Part shown: positions 11,033-20,932 of the stretch, piece after piece
Layout of the letters: every line of letters begins with the position of its first letter
How positions within the stretch are numbered: the stretch's first letter is position 1
From: Tubiluchus corallicola
Taxonomy: Eukaryota > Priapulida > Priapulimorpha > Priapulimorphida > Tubiluchidae
Direction: 5' to 3'
NCBI GenBank assembly: GCA_030141605.1
Contig: JAQGDQ010002375.1
Coordinates: forward strand, 62,001-126,000
Length of the DNA: 64,000 nucleotides
Made by a program: the position numbers and the translations under genes
Notes under the pieces: model-generated
Told to the model about the DNA's origin: nothing
The model's input: only the letters and a program-made list of their open reading frames with translations
Databases searched by the model: none

Positions 11033-12540
11033 GCTTATTTGCCCTCTTTTTGCCTCCAGGCTTTATATAACATATTAGGCCTATATGAATGTTGTACATA
11101 TCAACTTGTTGATGCAAGCTTTTTTTATGGACGTATAGTGTACAAACGGCAGGGACAATTGGTTGTTCAATTAAATGCATAGTATTGAGCAGGCAGGCAT
11201 TGTGATACAAAACCGGTGTGATAATGTTGTGCTAGTTGTTTTTTTATGTACAAATAGTACAATGAATGCTTTGAACTTTACTGTGTCTGTTTTGCTTTCA
11301 CATTATATACTCTTTTGTTTAATTGTTTAACATGCTTTGAAGACGAGCTGTTTTATTCTGCCTTTACACTAATTTTGTAAAACTGATCCGCGAGAAGTGT
11401 TTATTAAGACATGATTCATGTTAAACAACAACATGGCTTGTCCCCTACTCACTGGTAACCAGTACTCAGGAGCTGTATGATCTGTTGGAATCCTCTATTA
11501 GTTAATAATCTATTGAAGTTGAGTCTGTTCTTATTAGTATTTTTATAATCATTTTGCAAGTGAAAAGTGGCACTAATTAATATTAACAAGTGTTGGCAAT
11601 TCATTTTGCAGATGCTGTGATAATTAGTTACTATTGCAACTAGGTGCATTTAATTGCATTTTGGTGTGTTGTACTAAATAGGCAAATGATGCCAAATTTT
11701 AATGGAATCATGTTTTTTCTGTTAAATGAAATTGCAAAGCTCATTTTCAAATGACGGCAATGCACACCTAATCACTGCACATGATTATTGAATGAAACAG
11801 TACTGAAAGTACTTATTGATCGCTGTATTTAAATTTCTTTATTCGTCCTGGTTAAATTGTGTCTACGAATATCATAGTATTAATATCATGGTTGCTACTT
11901 GCATATGCAGAAGACAGTTGCATAAGTTATACTGTATAGTAACTATTAGGGATGTTTTTTAAATGTTGTACGAACTTTACGTAATTACATATATTACATA
12001 ATCATTGTTTATATGCATCAGACCAGTGTGAACTCATTGCGAAGTATGATCTGCAATATATGAAATATGTATATATATGTATATGAAGATCTTTAATTAT
12101 TACATTACTCATGACTCACTGGTGATTGTTTTTTTTAAACCTTGACGTTTGTTTGGCAATGCAGTGAACACTGTAATATACTCTTTTCAATTTCAAATTA
12201 TTTATCTTAAATTATGAACCAGGCGAGTGTAATTTTGTTGAAAAGATGAAAAAGAAAGAATGCATAGAATAAATGGTTTTTTACAGAAACTGACATTCCT
12301 TAAATGTTTATTTTGTATTATCTTGTACATTTTATTAGTCTGTATTCCAATGACACAGCACTTGCTTTAAAAGTGTTCCAATTATGATGCATGCACATCT
12401 AGAAAAGTGTTAGTTTTCCAAGACGTGTACACATCATTATTTATGAATGATGCCTTTACCCGCAGCCTTCTCTAACATGTAGCCAATTATAACATGTTAA
12501 ATTCATGGCACCAGTAAGAGCTATACGTTGTAAGTATGCC

Positions 12541-13054
12541 TGTAATGATACATCGATGCATTGGTGACACCTTTTGCGACGATACGTTTGTTGTTAAAGT
12601 GCACCAGTATCTCGATAATCTGAATCATTGATATTTGGCACAAGCTCGACTGTCCCCTGTAAAACCAGTGTGAGATAATTCAAGCTACAGCTGTAGAATG
12701 TACTGTAGATATGTAACAATCAGTGCAGTGAGTGCAGCATTAATAGACTTGACACAGGCAAACCTGCTGACAGCAGCCAAAGCAGAATTGCAATGTGTTT
12801 ATAATAATCCACAGTAGATTAATTACATTTCCTTATAAGTTTCTTAAACGGCTTGTAGCAAATGTGAACTAGAAAATGCACCAGCGTGCTTTAAATCAGA
12901 AGTATCAAAATGTTTTGCATTTCTGGTGACTTATAATGCAAACAAAACAAGAGTATAAACAGAAATCAAACAGCAATCTTTTTTTGTTAAAGCATGCAAA
13001 CGTATCGCGAAGTTAGTATCGTGGCACGTATCGTGACTTAGGTGTATCATTACA
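12541..13054. mobile_element. TIR element, hAT-like MITE (TGTAATGATACA ends)
   Basis: The left end reads TGTAATGATACATCG and the right end is the reverse complement of TGTAATGATACACC. Next to both ends lie several CGTATCG/CGATACG motifs. Length is about 514 bases with no coding frame. A flanking target duplication was not resolved. The ends resemble the 40157-40802 element. Confidence 0.65.
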
Positions 13055-13516
13055 GCTCTAGTTGCATGGTCTATAATCACTGATCCTAAACACGACTGGT
13101 AAGATCATTTTGCAGAATCAATATTTATAAGCTAGCTGATGCAGTCTGACATGAGATAAGTCTTTTAACTACAGTTGTGACAAGCTAATGTTAAATACAG
13201 CAGTAGTGCAAATACTGCATTCACTAACAGAAAAGGGTAACTTGCAATAAAACATACTTTTTGCACAAAGCAACACGTAGACATGATTTACACTGTTAAA
13301 AAGATCATTTCCTTTTTTCAAGAGGGTAACAAACCCAACTCTTGGCTTGTTCTAGTGTCGATCAAAAGAATTATCATGTTAGTGCCATTACATATTTAAT
13401 AAATAATAACGTCATTATATACGATAAATATTTATGTATAGGATTATATGCATGTGGCTTTTACATTCAAAGAAACAAGTTTGCATTTCATCACTCAGAG
13501 TTTATCAAATTCACAT

Positions 13517-14665
13517 TCATGAATGCTCTTTTTCTTGTTTAATCTCAATAATGGGAGCCAGCACTTTCTCTGATCCCTCTTCAGTTGCCTCAGCTTTTAT
13601 ATCACTTTTATGGAAACATTTTTTCCTGTCCCTACTGCTGCTCCTAACTCTAGAACACGCTTTTCTCTTTCTCCACCCACTACACCTGCTGTCACACACT
13701 GGGCATCTGCTTTTTCCGTGCTTTTCACCTCTTCTGCTGCGTTCGCTGCTCTGACTGCGACTTCTGCTCCTTCGGTGGTCTTTTTTCCGTCTCTTATGTT
13801 TTTCTTTGTCGTTATGATCCTTGCTCCTGCTTCTGCTTCTTTTTCTTCTATAGTCTTTTCTACTACCACAAGGAGAATCATCACTCTTTTTGCTAACCCC
13901 AGCAGCCATCTGACTAAATAGTTCCATTTGGTTATCAATAACTTCCTTGATAATCTCAGTGTATGACTTTTTACCTGTATGAACATTTTTCCCGCGGTAA
14001 GTCTGCCTCCGTCGTTTCAAATCTCTGGCTTCAGCTAAAATTTCCAACTTGGACTTTTTCTTATTATTCACTTGCTCATCGGAATACTCCCAATCTAGTG
14101 TAATATCCTTAACTTGTGTTCGGTGTTTTCGAGTTTGCTTTGCATTTTCCACCACGTATTCGTACATAGCAAGTCGCTCTTCTTGTGAAAACTCCACCGT
14201 CTCTCTGTCATAAGTCAATGGCATTTGCCGGTGCATCAAGTTTGACGGTTCGTAAACTAACCCCTGTCGACTTGCACATTTTTCAAAAATGAGATTCAGG
14301 GCACCTTGATCAACTGGAACGAACACGACTTCAGGTTTATTCTCATACATAAACGTATGATTTATGGCGGGCGTGATATCCTCCAATAAATACCCATTTT
14401 GCTTCCATTTGCAAATCTCTGCATGATGCTGAAGTGATTTCTCAGGCATCATGTGATTAGTACTGTATGGGCACTTGGCTAACGGTAAGTGGTTGTTAAC
14501 GAGCAACTCGTGTTGCTCTCTGTCCAACTTGAGCTCGTCAAAGACTTCATTGACAGATTTTTCGGTAGTATTTATAAAAGATTTCAGCCTGGCGAGTTTA
14601 GTTTTCCGTTTTTCTAACCATTCGCACTCGTTTGCGAATTCCGCTAACTCACAATCCACATTCAT
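13517..14665 (-). CDS. SNRNP48: U11/U12 small nuclear ribonucleoprotein 48 kDa protein, intronless
   Basis: One uninterrupted frame of 382 residues. It carries a CHHC zinc finger (C65-x5-H71-x9-H81-x3-C85, reading CPYSTNHMMPEKSLQHHAEIC with spacing typical of U11-48K), followed by the conserved GYLLED and MPLTYDRETVEFSQEERLAM segments, and a C-terminal Lys/Arg/Ser-rich domain (about residues 265-350) with RSRSRSKD-type repeats. In the family the CHHC finger binds the U11-paired 5' splice site of U12-type introns, so this is a minor-spliceosome component in the nucleus. The human protein has 339 residues and its gene has several introns; here there is none. The ATG at 14665 is the first in frame. 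No poly(A) tract follows the stop, so a young retrocopy is not obvious. The neighbour UQCR10 is divergent. Confidence 0.93.
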   Translation of the reverse strand: MNVDCELAEFANECEWLEKRKTKLARLKSFINTTEKSVNEVFDELKLDREQHELLVNNHLPLAKCPYSTNHMMPEKSLQHHAEICKWKQNGYLLEDITPAINHTFMYENKPEVVFVPVDQGALNLIFEKCASRQGLVYEPSNLMHRQMPLTYDRETVEFSQEERLAMYEYVVENAKQTRKHRTQVKDITLDWEYSDEQVNNKKKSKLEILAEARDLKRRRQTYRGKNVHTGKKSYTEIIKEVIDNQMELFSQMAAGVSKKSDDSPCGSRKDYRRKRSRSRSKDHNDKEKHKRRKKDHRRSRSRSQSSERSRRGEKHGKSRCPVCDSRCSGWRKRKACSRVRSSSRDRKKCFHKSDIKAEATEEGSEKVLAPIIEIKQEKEHS

Positions 14666-14930
14666 AGCTAGTTTAGTAGTTAAGTATTTTCACAACAATT
14701 ATTAAAAGTCAAGTAAGTAGGGTTTATAGATAATCTGTTGCCATTACACTCCGTGTATTTTCGCTTTCGGGGTTTTTATTTTCCGCTTAGAGAGTTTCCT
14801 GAGTCTATACTACAGTGTACGCATCCAATTACATAAGTGATCAGACGTAGAAATTGTTAAGTAACATTAACTCTGCTATTGGTGTGCACAGCATTTTTCC
14901 ACCTGCTATTCAATTCATGTGCCTGCTGTT

Positions 14931-15630
14931 GGGCGCCGAGTAATGCATTAGCCGAAATAGGACAATTGGCGTACGTGGGCTAGCCCAAGTCGGACGCGTC
15001 GTACATAGGCTAGCCCAAGTACTGGCACCGACCGTCGTCCTTGTTTATGTAATAATGATAATAATTAAAAGCGTCATTATACGTTGAATAATTTATTATA
15101 CATCTGATGAAATAAAGGAATTTTATTATGAGCTAGAAGAATTAATATTTGCCAATATTAATATTCTTTGAAGTGAAATAAGCGCGCTTTTTAGGCGATT
15201 CCAACATTTGTTTAAGGTATATCATTTTTTATTTTGTTTTGCTTCACAGACAGTTGATCCTTTTGGACAAATAATTGTTTTCTACTAAGTAAACGGGTTA
15301 GCGATTTATTAGCCCTACATAGTTTCTCTCTTTAAAGTATTAGATACTTAGTTTAATGTTATGACGATATTAATGGAGCTAATAATGATGATGATATCGT
15401 TGTAAAAAATACATTTGTAAATTGTCAAGGACTGTCCATCATTATTATAAAGTTACTTTTTTTCTAAAACAAATTTACTTTTATATTTTAGTATGTCATA
15501 AGTCTCGATTCTCGACAGAAATCGCTAGTGTCCTACTTGGGCTGCCCATGTACGACACTGCTTTTCCGCAAATTTGCACATGCGTTTTGCCGCAAGTGTC
15601 CTGCTTCGGCTAGTGGATTACTCGGCGCCC
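14931..15630. mobile_element. TIR element with GGGCGCCGAGTAAT ends
   Basis: Left end GGGCGCCGAGTAATGCATTA and right end, reverse complemented, GGGCGCCGAGTAATCCACTA match over about 33 bases with a few changes. Subterminal motifs GGCTAGCCCAAGT (twice) and ACTTGGGCTGCCC repeat near the ends. Both flanks carry CACCTGCTAT-like sequence, but an exact target duplication was not fixed. No coding frame is seen, so it looks non-autonomous. It lies in the SNRNP48-UQCR10 spacer. Confidence 0.75.
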
Positions 15631-15828
15631 TACACCTGCTATAGAATCGTAAAAATTCAGTCCCCCATTTAGGGCAGCTTTCATGAACCTTATTAACAAA
15701 AGGAATTTACAAACGAACTTCAAGGCACTCAGTCGCCCTTACAAAATAGCATGATTTCTAATTAAAGTACGAAAATATTAGATTTTTCATTTTTAAGTAT
15801 GCATACACCCAGTATTATTATAATTGAG

Positions 15829-16101
15829 TCAGTCAGAATCCATTATTTTTACGTAAGTCTTTAATCTGTGTGCCCAATAAGCAGTCCATAAAATGTATAG
15901 CAAAAATAGAGTTTGTACAATAGTGCACACAATGTACAATTTGGCTTGAAAATTGAAAATGCGTTTTTTGGTTTTGAAAAAATTTTGGAAGATCTCAGAA
16001 AGTGGCAAAATCTGCATTACTTTTGGGTCTTCTTCGTTGTTTAATCCAAATTTGCTCTGAGTGTTTTCAATCAATAACACAATGAGGTAGATGAATAACA
16101 T
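15829..16101 (-). CDS. Unrecognised 90-codon hydrophobic open frame
   Basis: The frame has two hydrophobic stretches: the first 11 residues (MLFIYLIVLLI) and about residues 55-75 (LYIVCTIVQTLFLLYILWTAY). The rest is a mix of charged and polar residues and looks protein-like. I recognise no family. It may be chance in AT-rich DNA, a transposon remnant or a small membrane protein. The SNRNP48-side location gives no hint. Confidence 0.2.
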   Translation of the reverse strand: MLFIYLIVLLIENTQSKFGLNNEEDPKVMQILPLSEIFQNFFKTKKRIFNFQAKLYIVCTIVQTLFLLYILWTAYWAHRLKTYVKIMDSD

Positions 16102-16290
16102 AAGTGAGAATCTTGATGAAACTTGCTGAAGCTGTATTACAGCACATATAATATAACCTTTTGCTAAGCAAATAGAAATACGAGTAATAGCACAGAATAA
16201 TTTATATAATAACAGACTTATCTTGTTACTATAATGGAAATGTCTTCTTGCACTTGCACTTAATGTCTTCTTATCTTCAATAAACTTCCT

Positions 16291-16479
16291 TCATATTTGC
16301 CCCCAGCTGTTTGGTCTACATAATGTTATTGTACACCCTATACATCTGTCATCATGGCAAAGTCTACAAAGCAAAAACTTTTTACATCCCCCTAACTGGC
16401 ATGTTGTTTGATCCTCCGAGCTAGCACATTGCCTTTCAGAATAACTCCACACGTGTTTAGAAGAAATATGTCTGGTGAA
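16291..16479 (-). pseudogene. Cys-rich zinc-binding-like coding remnant
   Basis: An open stretch of about 62 codons without ATG ends in a dense Cys pattern: C-x4-C, then C-x2-C, then C-x2-C and a last Cys (CQLGGCKK, CRLC, CIGC). Such patterns occur at the C terminus of several transposase families and in other zinc-binding domains. No family is assigned. It lies between the hydrophobic frame and the hAT MITE. Confidence 0.3.
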
Positions 16480-16826
16480 TCACCAAGACATTTAGTTTGA
16501 ACCCTATGCAGGTTGTACGAGACGTGCAAGGTTTCTCCATTTTTGTCACCCTGCCCTTTATTTTAATGAAGCGAAAATTTATTTGAAAATTTTCAAAACT
16601 GTAATCGAATTTGGTTTCTTTGAAATCTAGAATTCGGTTTAATTCGAATTTGAAAGTGTCACGTTTTAATTTTTGTTTAATTGATGTATTTTAGTTCGTT
16701 TCTGATAAAGAATGCTACGTATCCTACTTTTTCTGTTAGAGTAATTAAAGCCTGCTTACCTCGAGCTTCTACTGATAGTTTTTATGGGCCGCACTAAAAA
16801 CGTGCAAAAATTGATTGCCCAGAGAC

Positions 16827-17172
16827 TAGGGGTGAGCATTCTCTACCAGAAAGCGAATTCGAATCGAACCGAATTTGTGACTTTCGAATTCGAATCGAAC
16901 CGAACTTCAGTGTTTCGAATTCGAACCGAATTCGAATTGAGATTGAACGATTTTCGAACAAGTTTTCGAACCACCAGTAAAAATTAGTCTTACAAAGATC
17001 ATGTGTATCACCAGATTTTGTTCTGCAATAAAACGACTAGTAATTTGTTTAAAATTGTGCACAGAAATCACTGCTAAATTATGCTAATTGCATGTTGTTT
17101 CAATCGTTTTAGTGATCAGGAACATATGTGATTGAAGTGCTGAATTATTCGAACGTTCGATGCTCACCCCTA
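16827..17172. mobile_element. Complete hAT-type MITE with 8-bp target duplication
   Basis: The element starts TAGGGGTGAGCAT and ends ATGCTCACCCCTA, and is flanked on both sides by the identical 8-mer CCAGAGAC (16819-16826 and 17173-17180). Perfect ends with an exact 8-bp duplication are the mark of hAT transposition. The interior is rich in TTCGAATTCGAA and has no transposase, so it is non-autonomous. Length is 346 bases. It lies about 225 bases upstream of the UQCR10 start codon. Confidence 0.93.
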
Positions 17173-17397
17173 CCAGAGACTTTTCCAATTTATTATAAAA
17201 TGGGTCCTTAAAAATTCCAAACTTTCATTTTTAAGTGTCTTGCCTTGACGGGACAACAAAGCAGGGCTGAATTAAAATCGACTGAAATCAAGTACTAGAT
17301 TTATTTAAGATTACAGAATACTACTGTACAGTACTGTATTTGGAAAGTGACCTGTTATTATTTTTCGTGATTCCTCCAGTAAACCAGTTTTAAAAAT

Positions 17398-18851
17398 ATG
17401 AATTCTAGATACTTACGAACTACTTTTAATTTATTTTTTCGCAAAACTTCAGGCTTTGTCTTTGCCGTTGCAGTCGCTGCAATATTTTTTGAACGCGGGT
17501 TTGATCAAGGAACGGATTACCTCTTTGATAAAATAAACGAAGGGGTGAGTTTTATATATTTTAGACAACCTAGTACAATCATTGTAACGGTGCAAGTTCT
17601 ACGCGTTTAATGGTGGTATAGTGATCTAGATTTCGAGTAAGCACATAGCTGCTTTTTGTTTATTCTTTATTTTATTCTAATAATATTTGCTCGCCATGCT
17701 GAAATTAGTAGAACATAGTACTTTAGTACTATAATACTTTTTAATATTAGTAGACTCTATTTAGGGATGGGTGACTAGATGCCCATTTGTCTCTCGCTAT
17801 CCCGCCCTTAAACTTTGTAACCTATTGTATGTATTATTCTGTGATTATTAATATTATTTTGAAGGCATGTAATTTATTCTGTTCTATTCTATTCTGCCGA
17901 GTTCTCTTAACAAATAATTGTTACAAATTAGATGTGATGCTGACAAGCCACTGAAATAACAGTGTCTACCATTTTGTTGGATTACTGAGGTGTTTACCTG
18001 TCTTGAGGGCGTATATAAGTTTTTTGTTCTTAAAGTGCAGTTGCTATAACTCAAAATAACTGTACTATTTACAATGTCATAATTCAAGCACTTAGTATGA
18101 GAACATACATGTGGTTGATTCTATGGATATGACAGGCAAAATTCGACGTCATAGTGTGGGCCAACTATTGCAGTAAAAACTAGAGCTAATAAAAGTAATA
18201 AAGATTTACTGATACTTATTTATAAGGAGCTGCTCCAAAAATCTTTAGGAAACATTAACAAACAACATCATCTATTCCATGTTTAGTTAATTTGGTTATA
18301 TCTTGCCAGTTCAACATTATTTATTAGTTATTTGCTGGAAGACTATGCTAATTCATTAAGAAGAGCGGCATGTGGTCATCCAGTAACAACGAGACTGCGG
18401 CAAATATGTTAATGCCAAAAAACAACAAACTCTAATACCAGGTTAACTCCAGGAAGCCAATTAATTGTCCCTAAATCACGTACGAATTATAGGAAGGTGC
18501 TTATCAGAAGCCAAGTTATAGGATTCACTTGAATTCAGCTCACTAGATGCTTAATTAAAACAGTATTGTTAATACGTAATATTAATGTATTGTTGGATAC
18601 ATTTGTTAATACAAGCCTACCTTAGTGTTTGTTATTTTGAATTTATTTGCAACTAGCTGTTGACATGCATACAAAAATTAATGTAATATGTAATATTTTT
18701 GCATTTGAAATAACATAGTACTTGGAATAATTTGTCAATTTGCCCTTCCTAGCTTTGTGATTTCTGTCTTAATAACAGAAAACCTACATAAAATGTTTGT
18801 TGTTTTCAGAAATTATGGAAACACATCAAACACAATTATGAAGAAGACTAA
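17398..18851 (+). CDS. UQCR10: Cytochrome b-c1 complex subunit 9 (UQCR10/QCR9), two exons
   Basis: Exon 17398-17544 (49 codons) and exon 18810-18851 (stop TAA 18849-18851) join in phase 0 with GTGAGT and TTTTCAG borders to give 62 residues, against 63 in human. Landmarks are LFFRKTSGFVF, the membrane segment around residues 17-33, FFERGFDQGTDYLFDKINEGK and the end LWKHIKHNYEED. The protein is the small single-span subunit of respiratory complex III in the inner mitochondrial membrane, next to cytochrome c1 and the Rieske protein. The intron is 1.27 kb. A hAT-type MITE lies just upstream of the start. The gene converges on LRP4. Confidence 0.95.
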
Positions 18852-20932
18852 CGATTTGCGGACTTTTAGGAATTTTTGTAAATATTGCTCTGTTGTCACT
18901 GTCATTGTTAGTCAAACGAGTAAATCTACATGATGTTGATGATTGCCAAGACTGCAAGAAATTGATTCATTTATTGCACGCAGTTTCACCGAGCCATTAT
19001 ACTCCTCACATGGTCTGCATCCCAAAACTAGCATTGCCAAGCATTTTGAATGGGAATCTTTTATAGCTACGAGAACTAAATGGAGAATATCACATTTTCT
19101 AAATTTGCTGATTTTTCCTCATACGAAGATTGGTGCTTACATGTGTTTGCAATGTGTTGCCAAGGATAATTGGAATGACCAGTTTTTGTTGACAATTACA
19201 ATAAAGTCAGTAGCTGCTAGGAGTAACATGACCAGCTGTGTTGGCTGTAATTTGGAATTAAGCCATATCCACATTTATCATTCATAATTATTTGTAATCT
19301 GCAGTGATGGTTGCACTTTTTATCAATGTATTGCAAGTGCTTATCAAAACTGCTTTAAAACATGCATGTAACTATTTGAATCTAAAGATGCCAAATAATG
19401 AGTCATGGTATTAACAGTGTTTACTGCAGCGTCTGAAAAATGCATTCATTGGTTGGAAATTTACATACCCAAAACACCAACAGAAAAAACTTCTTCAATA
19501 CTTAATTTATGCAATTACATTTGCTGATTTATGTAAAATCTATGACAAGACATAACATTGCATTTTGTAAAAATCTCACTATGTACAAATAGTCATATAT
19601 ATAATATACAAACAACACAAAAATAAGTTAATATCACACCCATCTAACCTCAATCTAAATTACAGGGAATTGTTGACATGATACATGGAATGGAGAAAAG
19701 TTTAAGAAATCTAAAAAAACGATTGTGTTACCCAACTTGTGCCATTTTGTCTAAAAATAGTATAAGAAAATGATGGAATTATGGAAATGTTCCCTTATTT
19801 ATTCATCAAAGGGAGTGCTTGATTATGTCATGCTAAACCTAGAATCAAAAAGGACTAAAATACTGACAACTTTACAATGGTGAGCACAACCAACAGTATT
19901 TACAAAATGCTCATACACTATTGTGTATATCCTTTATCATTTCTCAATGTGCAAACATAATTCATACCCAAAAATGGTTAACATTAATTTAAAAAAAACG
20001 ATGCAGTTTTCTACGTACTTGAAATTCCTAATAACATGCGGACTTACAAACCTCACAAACAATTTGCACAAGTAAGGTATGAAAGCACAGTTTGGCACAA
20101 GTACGAAAGCTTGATAAAAGCTCGATCAGAGATTCAAGTAATACATGTATATTACAAGTATTTACACAATTTATAGATGGCACTAGTGTAGTTCAGCGTG
20201 TTCACAACCACATCAATAACAAAAATAAATTCTACTAAGCCGAAGTAAACGTATCACTCGCAAACATTGCAAAAATGTTGTTTTAATTAACGAGGGCCTT
20301 TCACAAACTAGCACTTTGCAGACCAAAACACGAAAGTATAATTTTCAGTTTCGTCAAATATAAAAAACGTACAATACTGTAAAAGAATTCAGATAGTGTG
20401 TTGATTTTACCATTAATGTAAAATTGAACTGCACTGAATCTTATAAACAAAAATATCATACCTTCAGACAAATCATCATCATATTTAGTTGTGAATGCTC
20501 AATAATGGTTAGTTTAAAGAATACACGTCATCATACATTTCATAATCTATTGCTATCCAATGAAATGTCAAAACTATTAAACCCTATAACAACGCACAGT
20601 AATTTAGATGCAGTTAAATTTAGCTGGCAGTTGTGGCTTGTGAGCCCTATAATTACTAAACCTAGTTCAAGCTGCCTCTTGCAAGAAATTTTGCAGATGA
20701 ATTTGGAACACCTCCCTACTATGTACAAAAAGCCAAAAAAATTTAATATCACATAGCTTAGTGTACAATTGAAACACATCATGGCAGCATATGCTGCAGA
20801 CATATGATGGAAATGTAAAGCGTAGTTCACTGAACAGAAACTTAGCTCAAGTTTTTTTTGCTTATTTAGCACCATATTGTACAAACTTGAGACCTTTGCT
20901 ATGTACAAATAACTAAAATATTTAACACCATT
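18852..20932. other. 3' untranslated and spacer region between UQCR10 and LRP4
   Basis: The two genes converge here. The 3' UTR of LRP4 should extend leftwards from 20932. Candidate minus-strand signals are TTTATT (19798-19803) and TTTAAT (20742-20747) on the plus strand. No further gene is supported; frames at 18943-19287, 20424-20756 and 20540-20908 lack any recognisable domain. Confidence 0.5.
19200..19205 (+). promoter_or_regulatory. Candidate polyadenylation signal of UQCR10
   Basis: AATAAA lies about 350 bases after the UQCR10 stop codon. No closer canonical hexamer is obvious. The open frame at 18943-19287 covers this point and is best read as untranslated sequence. Confidence 0.45.

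Larger units (their letters stand above)
10927..13516. other. Convergent spacer between folate receptor and SNRNP48
   Basis: No gene is seen in these 2.6 kb. The stretch holds a CT-rich run (10991-11032), a candidate ATTAAA signal for the folate receptor (11170-11175), a MITE at 12541-13054 and, on the minus strand, a possible ATTAAA signal for SNRNP48 (13395-13400 on the plus strand as TTTAAT). Short open frames here look random. Confidence 0.6.
14666..17397. other. Divergent spacer between SNRNP48 and UQCR10
   Basis: This 2.7-kb stretch should contain both promoters. It holds a 700-bp TIR element (14931-15630), a hydrophobic 90-codon frame (15829-16101, minus), a Cys-rich frame (16291-16479, minus) and a complete hAT-type MITE (16827-17172). 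No TATA box or other core element could be assigned with confidence. Confidence 0.5.

Noticed and set aside
15422-15613. 63-codon frame near SNRNP48
   Set aside because: It lies within the 14931-15630 TIR element and spans its right inverted repeat. No domain.
18943-19287. 114-codon frame, and an overlapping ATG-less frame with a hydrophobic start, downstream of UQCR10
   Set aside because: No domain is recognised, no start codon supports the second frame, and a polyadenylation signal lies inside. Best read as UQCR10 3' UTR.
20540-20908. 122-codon minus-strand frame
   Set aside because: It lies downstream of the LRP4 stop on the same strand, in the 3' UTR, with no recognisable domain.
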